64,000 bases of DNA, taken from NCBI GenBank assembly GCA_003254905.1, contig QANU01007041.1, positions 267,589 through 331,588 of the forward strand, given 5' to 3'. The position numbers and the translations under genes are program-made. Shown one piece after another: positions 24,386 through 38,523 of this stretch; position 1 is the first letter of the stretch, and every line of letters starts with the position of its first letter. This DNA comes from Nissolia schottii (lineage: Eukaryota; Streptophyta; Magnoliopsida; Fabales; Fabaceae). Below the pieces are notes generated by a model. That model was not told the DNA's origin, did not search any database, and worked only from the letters and a program-made list of their open reading frames with translations.

Positions 24386-26792
24386 ATGTCTTTATATATT
24401 TTTTTAGTTTTTATGAAGATATTTACACATTATTTACTAAAATGTTTCTTATATTAATAATAAAAATTGAATTCATGTTTTTTTATATATATAAACTATT
24501 TTCTTATCAATCATGCTACCTATATTTAAATTATTACTTCGATATACTTCGTTCTTATAAAAACAAAAAAACCAAAATCATCTCTAATATAAAATTCAAT
24601 CATATTAATTTCTTTTACATTTTTTTAACTGTGAATTGATCTAACCCATAATGAAAGGACTAATTTTTATATTTTATTTAGTCTAAAATTCATAAAAGGA
24701 CTAATTATGCATCATTGCCATTAGAAAAACAAAAATATTTGTACACCTTAAAATAGTCATCTAATAGTCACTAAAATAGATAAATAAACATTATTAAACA
24801 CAAAAAATAAATAATATCAAATACTTGTGTGCATGAGCACGTAAAAACGTTTGGTGATAGTATTTGTTTCTTATTTTGTAACAATATTAAACTCATATGC
24901 ATAGACAAACAAAAATGTTCAGTATAATTTTTATTTCTTTGGTGTATAATATTTATTTTTCTATTTTATGATATTTATTTTTTTATTAGTTGATTATTTT
25001 TTAAAAGTACAAATAATGAGATTTTTAGAAAAAGGACAAAGAGACTAACATGATTGACTTTCGTATTTTAAAATAACCATGTTTATCAAATTTTTTTGTC
25101 AAGAATGAAGTGGATTGAAACAAAAAATTTCAGAAACAAAATTGAAAGTTTATTTTATAAGAATTGAGATCACATGGAAAAGAATTTTTTGCATTTACAT
25201 AAATATATCTCCTTAATTTTAAATATATTTACAATAAAGTAAATCTTATCAATGTTATTAAATTTTGCATTTACTTATTCACGAGTTTCAACTTTATTAC
25301 ACGTGTAGTAATAGCCTTTTGTCTATCTAGGAATTTTGCTACTCAGCATACTTTTTCAAACTCTATAAAGCAGAGCACAACATTTTCCAAAGGTACACAG
25401 TTGAAAAGATTATGCGCACTGCAATGGCACAAATTAAAGGACGTAATTTAAGCCCTTCCCTCTATTGTAATCACGTACCTCCTTTTATTAATCAATCTTG
25501 CTTTGCCCACCCACTTAAGCCCCTTTCTTTTCTTAATATATTATCAACTTTATGCCAATAAAATCAAAGGGTGGTTTCAATTTTTGACTAAAAGTATATT
25601 ATAAAAAGTTTTTTTTTTCTTTCAAAAAACACTTGTTAAGAAAAGAAAGAGTTTATTGAAAAGAGAAAATTTTTAATATTTTAATGTATTAAACACATTC
25701 AAAATTTAAAATATTTTTATTTTTTAATCCTTAGAAAAGACAAGATATTTATTAAAATAAAATCTTTATAAAAATGAAAAGAGAGCAAATCCAGTAGGAT
25801 CTCACTGAAGAAATGGTTGCATTTGCACAATTTTATTACATTATACTTAAACACATTTATAATAAAAATAAGTCTCATCAACTTTATTCAATATATATTC
25901 ACTTATTTTTTAGTTCTATTAACTTTATTATAACTGTTTCTATAAATACCATTATACACAAAGTCATGAACTTATCTAAGAATTTTTCCCATCATATGTT
26001 TTTCCCTTTGCTTGATTTGATAGAAAATGGATGATGAAAATAAAACAAGTGGAGAGAAAATGAGTAAAAATTAATATTTTCTTTTACTTAATTTAGGGTA
26101 AAGAATAGAGAAGAAATAAAAGTTGCGGCATGAGTTCCATCATAAACTTATCTTTCCAACCTTTGAGAAGAAAACTATTAAGGTGAGTGATCAATTTTTT
26201 ATTTCCATAAACTACTCCTAGAAATATCTTTCTATAATAATATAAAATAAAGATATAAATATCTTTTAATTACTAATACATTTTTTTTCTTCTTACTTTT
26301 CTATCCAACTAAACAACAACAAAAAAAAATCGCATTTTTTTCTATTCATTTTCACTTCTCTCCATTTTTTTTTCTCATTTTCTTTCTTCTGGTTCACGTT
26401 GTCCCATGGCGCGCAAGACAAAATTTTGATACCCAAGGGCAGTAGTATTGTTTTTGGAGCTTCTTACAGAAAAAGACAAAATTGAAAAAATGAATTGGTC
26501 TCAAATGTTGGTTTTCTCACTTTGTAGCTTCTACACTCCTTTTCAGAAGGGATAAAGGAGAAAAAGAAAATGCTGAAACCTGAAATCTTCAGTCTTTTCT
26601 TGATAAAGCAAGATTCTAACTTCACATCAAAGATATAAACTTGAATGAACAATCAACAAGCCCATCAATCGAAAAAAAAAAAGAAGTTAAATTAGTGCGA
26701 GAAAGCTGTTTGAGATGCTAATTTAATCAAATCACCAGAAAAGTTCTTGAAGCAAAATTACTCGTTTGTCTTCCCTTATTCCTTAAACATCT
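24386..26792. other. Intergenic AT-rich region upstream of the receptor kinase
   Basis: No gene is supported. Between about 25560 and 26400 there are several purine- and pyrimidine-rich tracts resembling MITE ends (gagagaaaatgag, ctcattttctttc), but no pair could be closed. The last ~100 bp should include the promoter and leader of the receptor kinase. Confidence 0.45.
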
Positions 26793-29700
26793 ATGGCTTC
26801 ATTTTCTCTCTTCCTAGCTGTACTTCCTCTGCTGATTCCATTTTCTGCTGCCCAACTTGACGGTAAAGTTTCTTATTCTCTTCCAATTCACTCTTTCAGT
26901 TGAAAAATCATTAACAAAAAGACCAATTTCCACATGCAGAATTTGTTAGCATTGACTGTGGAGGGAGAAGTAACTACACAGATAACAGCACAGGTTTAGC
27001 ATGGATTTCAGACTCTTGGATGATGCAACAACATGGAACTTCAGTGGAAGTAGAAGAATCACCAAATGGAGGAGGAACCATTCAGTACAAAACAAGAAGA
27101 GATTTTCCCACTGACAGCAACAAATACTGCTACACACTGAGAACCATAGAGAGGAGAAGGTACCTTGTGAGGGCAACATTTCAGTATGGAATGTTGAAGA
27201 GTGGAGACACGTACCCTCAGTTTCAGCTCTACTTGGATGCAACCAAATGGGGCACTGTGTCTGTATACGATGCCTCGAGGGTTTATGTTGAGGAAATGGT
27301 TATTAGGGCACCTTCAGAATCTGTTGATGTATGCATGTGCTGTGCTACAACTGGTTCCCCTTTCATATCTACCCTTGAGTTGAGGCCCCTGAACCTTTCC
27401 ATGTATGCCACTGACTTTGAGGACAATTACTTCTTGAAAGTTGCTGCAAGGATAAACTTTGGTGCTTTGAGTGAGGCACCTATCAGGTTTGGAAGCTTCC
27501 CCCCTCATGATTTCTGATTCTGCTGTTGTTGCTTTTGGCATAAAAATGAAGACTTTGGAAAATTTTGGCTCAAAAAAGATAATGGTAGAACATTATTACC
27601 CCTAAAGAGGGTTTAGTATGCTTGGTTGATTCAAGTGGTCTGACATTTGTTCTCCTTAAATAAGGTCTCAATTAGGGTCTTATGGATGGAAAACATTAGC
27701 GATGTGAGAGTCCTACCCCCTTAGTTGGGTTGAGTCGCTGACCTGACTCGAGCCAAATTAGGAGTCCAGTGGACTCCAGTGAAGTTGTGGTCGTTTCCAA
27801 TGCATTGGAAACTTATAAAACTAGTTTTTGAAATTTTCCTTGAATGATTCCTTACCCAGTGCTGAGTGCCCTTTAGCAAAACCATTAAAAAAGTGCACGT
27901 GTCATAAAAATTGTAGCTTGGTTAGCTTAATTGGTCAAAGCATTCCACATATGTGATAGCATGAGTTTGATGTAATCTTTTTTAACACTTCTTAGGTACC
28001 CAGATGACCCATATGATAGAATTTGGGATTCTGATCTTGTTAGAAGGCAAAATTATCTTGTTGGGGTAGCACCAGGCACAGAGAGAGTTAGCACAACAAA
28101 GAACATAGAAATAGAGACAAGAGAATATCCACCTGTTAAAGTTATGCAAACTGCAGTAGTTGGCACAAAAGGAGTACTCAGCTACAGGTTGAATCTGGAA
28201 GACTTCCCTGCCAATGCTCGAGCTTATGCGTATTTCGCAGAGATTGAAAATCTGGGTAAGAATGAAACTCGGAAATTCAAATTGAAGCAACCTTATATAC
28301 CTGACTATAGCAATGCAGTGGTTAACATTGATGAGAATGTCAAAGGGAGCTACATTCTTTATGAACCAAGTTATATGAATGTGAGTCTGGATTTTGTTCT
28401 GTCTTTCTCCTTTGTTAAGACCCCGGATTCTACCCGAGGACCTCTTCTAAATGCGTTGGAAATAAGCAAATATGTACAGATTGCTTCAAAGACTGACAGG
28501 CAAGATTGTAAGTTCTTAATGTCAGCATACAGTTGTGCAGACTGATCTTTTGGTGCATGTATAACATAGCTTATACGGATGCTTGATTTGATTTACAATT
28601 AGTATTGCATCAGTTACATAGTTGTACCAAATGATCTGATTTCTAACCGTATTTTCATTTTGCAGCAACTGTAGTAAATGCTTTGCGATTAGTGTCTAAC
28701 GAAAGTTTCCAGATGAATGAAGGTGATCCTTGTGTTCCAACTCCCTGGGAATGGATAAATTGTAGTACCACTGCTCCACCGAGAATTACAAAAATGTAAC
28801 ATCTCCAATTTTTATGCTGACAGTTTTGTTTCATGCCAACATCTAGGCGTGTGAATTTCCATTCTATAGATTTGTTTAGGTACTATAGATTGGGAAATGC
28901 TGCCATAGTTATTTGTTTATATTTGGAGTAAAATTACGTGGCATAATGGAAATCATTATCAAACATCTCAGAAGTTAACAGAACATTTTGCTATGCTAAA
29001 TATATACTGACTAATTGCAATTACTTGTATTAGAAATCTGTCGAGAAGGGATGTGAAGGGTGAAATCCCACCTGAGCTTAATAACATGGAAGCATTGACA
29101 GAGTTGTAAGTACATCATTATTCAGGAAAAATAAAAATACGCTTCCATTTTTTCTTTGATGTGGCTTCTTATGCAATACATTTTGGCTTACTTAGGTGGT
29201 TAGATGGCAACTCACTTACAGGACAGCTACCTGACATGAGCAATCTTATAAATCTAAAGATTGTGTAAGTTCATTAGTTTGACACCTGCTCTTTCTGGCT
29301 TTGGTGGAATGGAACCAAAGCTTCAGTTCATATTTCAAATTTAGTATTTTTTAACCAGAAATACCTTATTTCTATGTTCACATTTTTCTCGTTTTCATTT
29401 TTTTCAACTGATGACATGCAGGCATCTAGAAAACAACAAATTGTCTGGTCCTCTACCATCTTACCTGGGTACTTTGCGAAGTTTACAGGCACTGTATGTA
29501 TCACTTATTCATTAATTCTTCTCATCTCAAATTTTGGAACAAGAAGAATATTCGTAGTTAGCTCTTACTTTTCCCTACTTGAACATAATGTTTATCCTTA
29601 TACTTTTATTAATAATGAGGCAGTTGTGAATTTATGGCAGGTTCTTACAGAATAACTCATTTAGTGGGGAAATACCAGCCAGACTAGTATCTGGAAAAAT

Positions 29701-32036
29701 CGTTTTTGAGTAAGTATGTTCAGCAACAGCGCAGTTTTTCTTATATAATGTTAACGTAAGTTCAGATGCTAAACACTAACTAAAAGTACGAGGATCGTTT
29801 CAACTAGTCTTGCAACCAGAATGAAGTAACAACCATATTTATTCTCTCTTACAGCTATGATGGTAATCCTGCACTACATCGAGGAAGCAAGAAGCATTTC
29901 AAGTTGATACTGGGAGTTTCAATTGGAGTACTAGCTATTCTATTAATTTTATTCTTGGGAAGTTTGGTGCTAATGCATAATATGCGGAGAAAGACATCTC
30001 AACAGAAACGTGAGGAAAAACCTTTAACTGCATACTCATTGGTTCAAGGCGGAAATTTAATGGACGAAGGCACTACTTGCTACATTACACTCTCAGATTT
30101 GAAAGAAGCTACTAACAACTTTTCAATGAAAATTGGCAAAGGAAGCTTTGGAACTGTGTACTATGGGAAAATGAGAGATGGAAAAGAGGTGGCAGTTAAG
30201 ACTATGACCGATTCATCCAGCCATGGGAACCGCCAGTTTGTTAATGAGGTAGAGTTCCAATCCATCCCTTTAGCATTTTCATAATTGAAGTCTGATGGAG
30301 AACAAGTTCTACTACAGAGAAATTTTTACCTGCACAAATGCAGATATACCAAAAAGTTGTATTACCTGAATTTCATTAGTATGGCATTTGCCACACATAA
30401 AATGTAAATATTTAGACTACGAGAGCGTCTTGATTCCAACTCTGGTCTAACTGCAGAATCCCTACTTTAAAATGTAAATTTCTTATATAGCTAAGAGGAA
30501 CTACAAGAATATATGAAAATCTTAATTTTCAGTCCTTTGATTTTAGAATCACAAATGCAGGTAGCCCTCCTATCAAGAATTCATCACAGAAACTTGGTTC
30601 CTTTGATTGGATATTGTGAAGAAGAATGTCAGTGCATTCTGGTTTACGAGTATATGCACAATGGCACTGTACGGGATCACATTCATGGTCTAATAACTAA
30701 TCCCGCACCTTTCTATTCATCTGTTTACTTAGTAGTAAAAATTGTGTCATAACATATATTTCCAATTTCTGGACAGAACCTTCCAAGCAGAAGAACTTAG
30801 ACTGGTTAGCTCGTCTTCGCATAGCAGAAGATGCAGCTAAAGGTTGAGCCATAATTACCTTTCCTGGTCCATAAGTAACTCTTATCATTTTTCTTCCAAG
30901 TTATAACAATCGAATAACAGATTCATATTTCTGCAGGTCTTGAATACTTACATACAGGATGCAATCCTAGTATCATTCACCGAGATGTAAAGACAAGCAA
31001 CATTCTCCTAGACATCAATATGAGGGCAAAAGTGTCAGATTTTGGACTCTCTAGGATTGCTGACGAAGATTTAACCCATATATCAAGCATTGCAAGGGGA
31101 ACTGTAGGCTACCTGGATCCTGAGTAAGCCATGAGGTCTTAAATGTCCAAGAACAACGATGTCTTTTACCCCGAATGTTATAAACTCAGTTTGTATTTTT
31201 GTTGTGCAGGTACTATGCAAATCAGCAATTGACAGAAAAGAGTGATGTTTACAGTTTTGGAATTGTTCTGCTGGAACTGATATCCGGAAGGAAGCCTGTG
31301 TCATCAGAAGATTCTGGTGCCGGTGCAGAAACGAATATTGTTCATTGGGTATGTTTCCCTTCCATTAACCTGAAGATGAAAGAAACACCAGCATGAATAA
31401 AGGATGCAAACCAGAAACTTGACAAGAACATGTACAATACAATATCATGGAAAGCAATTAATATATTGCAAATAATTTTGGCCATGAACATGTACAATAT
31501 CATGAAAGATCAAGTGAATTCTGCTTCAGCTAAAACTTACATGTTAAATGTAAATAGGCATTGATTGTCAATTTTTTTTCATGTCTTTTTTTTTTAAACA
31601 TTATGGACTTCACTCAAGGCCAATTTTTCCTCTTAAAGATTCTATTGCAGACATGAACATTTTTACTAGTTTCAAAAGTGCTGTTTTGCAGGCCAAGCCC
31701 TTAATTGGAAAAGGAGATGTGATGAGCATAATTGACCCTTTGTTAGCTGGGAATGCCAAGATTGAATCCATCTGGAGGGTTGTTGAGATCGCCATGCAAT
31801 GTGTACAACAACATGGTTCCTCCAGGCCCAAGATGCAAGAAACCATTTTGGCCATACAAGATGCTATCAAGATTGAAAAAGAATCAGAGAATAAGCTAAA
31901 ATCATCAACATCAGCATCAGCATCAGGTAGTAATAGTACTTCAAAACCACATTCTAACAGGAAAACTTTACTCACAAGCTTTCTTGAAATTGAGAGCCCT
32001 GACTTGTCAAATGCTTCTCTCCCATCTGTAAGATAA
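26793..32036 (+). CDS. Malectin-like LRR receptor kinase (At1g67720-like)
   Basis: Fourteen exons (26793-26862, 26940-27486, 27996-28507, 28666-28795, 29034-29105, 29196-29264, 29422-29493, 29641-29709, 29855-30248, 30561-30687, 30777-30842, 30937-31123, 31210-31348, 31692-32036) with GT-AG borders and consistent phases encode 932 aa. Order: signal peptide (residues 1-20, [20 protein letters not shown]), malectin-like extracellular domain beginning EFVSIDCGG, about four LRR segments from exons of 69-72 bp, a transmembrane helix near 531-554, and a Ser/Thr kinase. Kinase motifs are GKGSFG 608-613, VAVK with K629, HRD 724-726 and DFG 744-746, so it is a predicted active RD kinase at the plasma membrane. 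Size and exon pattern match the At1g67720 type. The ligand is unknown. The C-terminal tail is Ser-rich. No disabling change was seen. Confidence 0.93.
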
Positions 32037-33080
32037 TTTGATCTGATGTGGGTGGATCTTTTTTTTTGTATATCTACTTTTATTTTCTCTATTATTATCA
32101 AACTAATAGATATGTTAACACCATGTGATACAATGACCATTAACAAGATATACCTTTAAGTCTTAGAACAAATATTGTAATCTTCTTCCTCAGTATTTGG
32201 CTATTTGTTAGAATTAATGAACTTTGACCACTTCGACTAAAAGATACCAATTCAAAATTTGAAATGAATTGTGAGAAGCAGTATAATTAAATTTTTGTAG
32301 TTTAGCACCAAAAAAAGAAATTCTTGCATTTCCATCCAATTGGGAAAGGCCTGGCCTGGCCCAAAATAACTTGATGGCCCAGTCCAACAAGTGTTTTTAT
32401 CGCTCAGGTTGGATTGGGCCGTTGTTTTGTAGTGTTGTGTCAGCCCAGTGAATATTTCTGTAAAAAAAAAGAGAAAAAGAATGTATAAGATTCTAATTTA
32501 GATCTGGAATTGAAATTATAATTTATATTATAGTTCTATAAAGTCTAACATTGTAAGTGAAGGTAGTTTGGAATTGCTTTATTTCCTCAACAATCAACTA
32601 TTTTTGGGTTTATCAATTTGATTAGTGGAAATGGATGTTTTTAATGTGTGTTTAGAGGAAGGGGGGCTTATGATCCAAAAGAAACGACATAGGTGCTTGA
32701 CCAAATGTAGTAAAAGATAGGAGTTGAAATTATGAATTATATATATGAAATTAATAATTGTGAGAAAGCAGCTGAATTGAATTACCTGCAGATTTGTCCG
32801 ATTGGGAAAGTTTCCATCCGGCCCCAAACATCTTACTTGATGACCTAATCCAATCCAACCCATACCATTATGTTTTTGCCTCTCCGTTTGGGTTGGACCT
32901 TTATGTTGTTCCTATATATTATGTCACCTTATCTTGGGAACTCCTACACTCACATTGTGGACAAAATTTGGGTTCCATTTCTTATATTTTTGTTATTATA
33001 ATGTTAAATTAAAGCTATGTTATGTGTAATAAAGTTCTATTAAAATATGCTTTTAGGTTGCCAAAATATCCATAACTCAA
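32037..33080. other. Intergenic region with a diverged local duplication
   Basis: A segment at about 32336-32390 (attgggaaaggcc...ggcccaaaataacttgatggcc) has a diverged counterpart at 32799-32860 (attgggaaagttt...ggccccaaacatcttacttga), about 460 bp apart. A probable 3' UTR of the receptor kinase occupies the first ~150 bp. No gene is supported. Confidence 0.45.
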
Positions 33081-33087
33081 CTTAATT

Positions 33088-33393
33088 TGATCCTCACTCC
33101 GCCCACGAATAAGTGTCTTGTAAGATTGTAAGATTTTTTTCATACTTATTAAGAAAGCATTCATATTATATTGGTTTATCAAAAACTACCCTTTTCATTT
33201 TTTTTCCAACTCTCTCTCTATTAAATTCTCTCTCAAACTTCATTATTAGAAATTGAGACAATAATAATATGTGAAATATAACAAGGATAAAATTATTAAA
33301 AAAAAATTAATACTACTTTGAAATTTTAAAATGACACTTATTTGTGGACCGATATATTTTACTTAAGAGACCTATTTGTAGACAGAGAGAGTA
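33088..33393. mobile_element. Stowaway-like MITE, possibly nested or recombined
   Basis: The left end is ctcactccgcccacgaataa. Two candidate right ends are present: gacacttatttgtggaccg (near 33340) and, further on, gacctatttgtagacagaga followed by gagta (near 33370-33392). Read in reverse complement both match Stowaway ends. The second right end suggests two overlapping insertions or a duplicated terminus. Confidence 0.55.
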
Positions 33394-35885
33394 AGAGATA
33401 AAAAAAATGTGATTGGATCTAAGCTTATCTTTCTTTAAAAAAATGAAAAAACTATCAAGTGTCCTTAGAGCATTTGTTAAGATGATAAAAGTAAAATTTT
33501 TGAGTCTTTACATTTACATGTTTTCAATGCATTAAAGACTTATTAATTTTAATTTTTTTATACAATATTTTTTTTCTGCTTCCTTAACAAGTGTCCTAAT
33601 AGTATTTTTTAGCAAAATCCTTAAAAAAGAAAACCTCATGAAGCTGGTTAATGAGAATACTTAGAAGTTGAAAAAATGCCCAGAAATCTCCTTCAGTTCG
33701 CATTAATTGCGCATAAGCATAGCCATAGGCGTGACGATGTGTTGGAGCTAGTAGTAATTGAGAACATAAATGTTGGTTTGAAAATTGAAGAAGCAATGAA
33801 CATTATGGAGTAATCATCTTTGAGATCTAGAATCTGCTTAGGTGGATTTCGCCGAATTTTGATGGATTGTGCATCTTTCGCTACCTAAACCTATGATTAT
33901 AAATAAGGCGAATAATAATAATGTAATAATTATTAATGTCAATTTATCTAAAATATTCAATAATTTGCTTCAAACAAGTGATAACATACAGTTTTCGGTT
34001 GAGTAGTCAGCCATGTGTGCTTCCCAGGATGGAATTAGGATAAGCTACATAATTTAAAAAACAAGAAAAACATATATGCAATATTTCTTCAACATCAAAT
34101 CATTAGCCAAAAACTCATTTAACTTGGGGAATTATTTAATGGATACTTTAAATCTACACGAGCAATATCTTAGTGCTACCTTAACTCTCATCAAACCCAG
34201 ATGCCAGGTTTAATTCCCTGCTAACTCATATAGACTACAACTTCTTTATTTTTTTTTTTAAAAAATCAGCTGATGTAGGAGGGAAGAAAAACCTTCGTAT
34301 AAATTAAGTAGTTAGGTTACACGAGCTGTTTCATATTTTTATTCTCATCCGCATTGCATTTTTTAGTATTAATTTTAGTATTCTCATCCCTAAACTCTTA
34401 GCTGGTCCATTTCAAAATATCATTAGATAAATTAGTCTCTGTAAAAAAAAAATTTCTCGAAGATATTAGTTCTAAAAATAATTAATTTAACCAATATATT
34501 TTTTTTCATATTCATCAAGTGCTTTGAGGGTTTTCTTTTCTTAGAGGTGAATTTAGCTAACATGTCCGGGACTATTTGGAGTTTTATAAGAATTTATAAT
34601 TTCATTGATTTTTTATTAGTTAATTTAATGTACTTTTTTAAGGGAGAGTTTAAGTTGAGAGAAGACTAACTCTAATTTAGGGTTTGATAATGCCTCCAAA
34701 TTCATTAAACTCAAGTCATGACGATATGAAAGGAGAAGATTTGAGCAAATGAGTCAATCCTTTTGATTATTAATTTAATTTATAAACATTAATCTAATCT
34801 TAGATTTAAATGACAATTTGCAATGAATAAAAAAAATGACAATTTGCAATACATACATATAATATATATATATATATACTTTTCTTAATTCAGTTAAAGC
34901 TTCTAAAACATTATTGATTAAGTCAAATGACATTCATAATACATTTTTTCTTTTACAAATTAGTTTGAACTAGTGTGAGGAATCTATGACAACACAATAA
35001 GCAAAAAGGAACAGGGCTCGTCTTGGCCAATTTTTTGGGCAATGAGAGAAACCTACCTATACCTTTTTTATTCCGGAACCTACTTGCACCTTACCATCTT
35101 AGCAATAGCCACAAAAATGATGAGGAGAGAGAAAGGCAATGAGGACAAACAAAAACATTTGAAATTGAATGAATACAGCCACAATTAACAAAGCCAAACC
35201 TATAAGGGTATGCGTAGGATATATTTATTTATACTCATTTTGCTAAAATAATAAATTTATAATTCATTCACTATTAAATAATGAAATTCATATTCATTAA
35301 AATATAATTTAATAATACATGAAATATAAATAGAACATAATATATCATGTTAAATGAGTCCAATTAACACGACTCTTTGATCGCATTTTGTCTGGGTGTC
35401 ATCATCTCATGACTCATCATTCCACAACATTTCCATAGAGACATCAACATGGTCACATAGCATATGCTCATTGGAAAAAACGAAGCAAAACGCAACACAA
35501 CACATCGTCATACGGCATTCCATTCCTCCAAATTGTTTCCCCCATCATCGTTATTTCTTTCCCTCTGTCTCACCCCACCACAAAATAGAAACCCAAGCAT
35601 CAGTACCAAGCACCAAAAGGTTGAACGCCAAAGTGCGATGATACGCATACCCAACTGAACAAAACACAATAAACCACCCAAACCATACCAAAGTTCTTCT
35701 CTTTTTATCATACCCCATCAATTGCGGTTAGGATTTTGCTCCTCAAGTGTTGAGAACGAAAAAAAAAAACTGTTTTTTTCTTAGAGTCAAGAGAGAGAAA
35801 GGAAGGAAGAGAAGAGTTATAATTTGCTCTTCTCTGTGAATTTTTTGTTTGGTTTTTTATTCTACTTTTCAGCTTTTCATAAAGG
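33394..35885. other. Intergenic region upstream of the second RING gene
   Basis: AT-rich sequence without a supported gene; short AT run near 34861-34880. The last ~200 bp (GA-rich tract near 35790-35815, then ctcttctctg) look like promoter and leader of the RING gene. Confidence 0.45.
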
Positions 35886-37489
35886 ATGGAAATGGTGCCG
35901 TACCAGCTTTCCCGGTTGCCTTATCAGGATTCCCTCAAACTGCTGGAGGCTGATATACAGCATGCCAATGCTTTGTCAGTTTCATTTTTTGTCTTCTTCC
36001 CTTTCACTTTTATTTTCTCTCAGTTTCCTTCCTTTTATATGCACATAAATTAGTTTTGTTTTTTCGTTGTATTATGAAAAAGATGAAAAAGAAAGGGGTC
36101 TCTTTGTAGGGAAAGAGTTTTGACTTGATTAAATGCTTTGGGAATTGAAATAGGTCATCATCATCATGAATCATCACTTGATAAGTTATCTGCTTGCTGC
36201 TACTGATTGAGATTGATCATCTCCAATTGTTTTGTATTTTGTTGAGTTTGTGACTCACAACATAATTAGGAATTCAGTTTTTAATTTGATTGAGGAATTA
36301 ACTGTTTTGGGGGTGCTTTGACACTGTATTTTACTTTATTTTGTTGTTTTTTTTGTGGTTTGCCCCTTTTCTGAATTGCAATATTCTGTGGGTTTGTGCT
36401 CTTCTTCTAGGGCTGCTGCAATTCCCAGAGCCAAGGGTGGAACTCTTCTCCAAATGAAATTGGTTTACAATCACTTGGCCCCTCTCTTTCTATTGTTGTT
36501 GCAGTGGTTGGATTGTTCTTGTTCCTGCTTCCTACACAGATACCTTGACCTCTTCCACATACTTGTGTACAAAGTGAGTTCCTAGATGGAGATTGGAGGC
36601 TTTGTTTTGATTCATCAAATTTGGTTTTATCCTCTTCTTTTTCTGTTTTGTTATACGTTTATTAGGGCTTTTAATTGATACATGTTTCTTCTTTTGTTGT
36701 TGCTGTTGGTCTCCTATTTTACCAAAGGTGCATAATGATGGTAGATCAAACATGACTTCTCATGGAAGAAAAGCAACCATCAGAGACTTTTATGGTGGGT
36801 GAACCTTTGACTTTCAAAAAAGCACCTTTTATTTTGTTATTTAATTTTCACCCCAAATAAATATAGTGTACTGATTTGTAGCTGCCTTGACTACATGCTT
36901 CTTCTCACTGTTAATTTTTTGTGGTCAACAATTGAACATTAGCTGTTATACTGCCGTCTCTCCAGCGGCTTCACGGCAGCCTGGAGAAGTTGGAGATTTC
37001 CAAGGAAGGGCACTCTGGCAATGGAGCTTGTTACGGCAAGAAGATGATCGAAGGGGGCGCGAAACTCGTCGATGTCGATTTGGAAAGAGAGGATGAATGT
37101 GGGATATGCTTAGAGCCCTGCACCAAAATGGTTTTGCCTAATTGCTGTCATGCAATGTGTATCAAATGCTACCACAAGTGGTAATCACAACGCCCTGTAC
37201 TACATTATGTGCAAAAATTGGTTTGCCATTATTTCATTTGTAAGACTCTTATGCTGATCTTTTTTTAAAAATCTGCAGGAACACGCGGTCGGAGTCATGC
37301 CCTTTTTGCCGTGGCAGCTTGAGGAGAGTTAATTCTGAGGATCTATGGGTACTCACATGTAATGAGGATGTGGTTGATGCTGAAACGGTTTCCAAAGAGG
37401 ACTTGCTGCGTTTCTACCTTTATATCAATAGCTTACCTAAAGATCACCCAGATGCACTTTTCTTAATGTATTACGAATACCTGATTTGA
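35886..37489 (+). CDS. C3HC4 RING E3 ubiquitin ligase, AIRP2-like (copy B)
   Basis: Five exons, 35886-35974, 36411-36573, 36728-36794, 36943-37180 and 37279-37489, give 255 aa with consistent phases and GT-AG borders (the first donor, TT|GTCAGT, is weak). Exons 2 and 3 are exactly as long (163 and 67 bp) as in copy A at 20366-21857. N-terminal family signature: YQDSLKLLEADIQHANAL, MKLVYNHLAPLFLLLLQWLD, FHILVYK. The RING finger is complete: C159, C162, C174, H176, C179, C182, C193, C196, followed by PFCRGSLRRVN. The predicted role is ubiquitin ligation with an E2 partner, as in AIRP2-type proteins. Compared with copy A it carries a 7-residue N-terminal extension and a longer linker before the RING. 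Because the first intron splits the gene early, ORF-based starts inside exon 2 or 4 would be wrong. Confidence 0.9.
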
Positions 37490-38390
37490 TTTTTCACACT
37501 AAGGAGAAAGAAGAGGGGAAAAAAAAAATGTACAGATAGGAGAATCCAGACTGCAAATGTGAATAGAGTCTGGTAAGAAAAATCATATCTGATCATGTCA
37601 CAGGCACACCAATGCTAAGATAAATTTCTGGAATTTTATCCCAGAATAACCACTCTTGGCCTGTGATAAATATCTCTGTTGTAGAGTATTATATTGCAAA
37701 TAACTTTAAAAGTCCCTTGTTTGAGTAGCTAAGATAAAGTTTTCTATGAGGCTAATTCAGATATAAGGATCCATTATCCTAAGTCTACTTGTGTGTGTGT
37801 TGAAAAAGAATAATGATACTGACAATATGAATCCATGTGATTGTATCATATTTGGAATCCGTTTTGTTAATTGTAGGCTATTTTTATACCGGTTAATGAA
37901 AATTGAATTATTGATTAGTAAGTATAAGGTTAGTGAACATTAGTTGAGAGTTAATAGTTTAAGTGACATCTCTTAGTGTTGTATTAAGAGAGAAATTAAA
38001 GGAGTTGTGTGTAACTTTTATTTGAGGTCATATAATGTGTGAGACTTAAAATATACCCGTATTCCCAACTATATCTGGAAATACATTTCTTGTATATTGA
38101 TTGGTTTGTCACATACGTACAATTGACTAGTCCACTATATATGGAGCAGGCCAAGGAGAGAAGCTTAAAAAACCTAAACAGAGATACTAAGCCCAATGGG
38201 CGAAGGCCCAATAGATAAAAACAGAAGCTACGGTGATTGTTCCTCTTGGGTTATTCAGAATGGATGAGGCTTTGCCTCATACCTCTTGTATCTTTTGGTC
38301 GTCACCAGTCCTATTTATCTCCGCCTATTTACCTTCGACCAAAAAATAAACCACACTATTTCCATTTTTAATATTGAAATCAATTTGCGG
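37490..38390. other. 3' flank of RING copy B and spacer
   Basis: Probable 3' UTR in the first ~250 bp. No further gene or repeat with a clear structure is seen. Confidence 0.4.
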
Positions 38391-38523
38391 TGGAAAGATT
38401 TTCTGCATACTACAACTTTCTTTTAAAGAAATTCTGAAATCAATTCATGCTAGAATTTTTCCATCGAAAACAACAATTGTTTTATTTTAAATTCTGAAAT
38501 AAATATCCGGCAAAAAATTGGAC

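Noticed and set aside
31610..32146. 178-codon minus-strand frame at the end of the receptor kinase
   Set aside because: Antisense to the kinase C-terminal exon, which is conserved on the plus strand.
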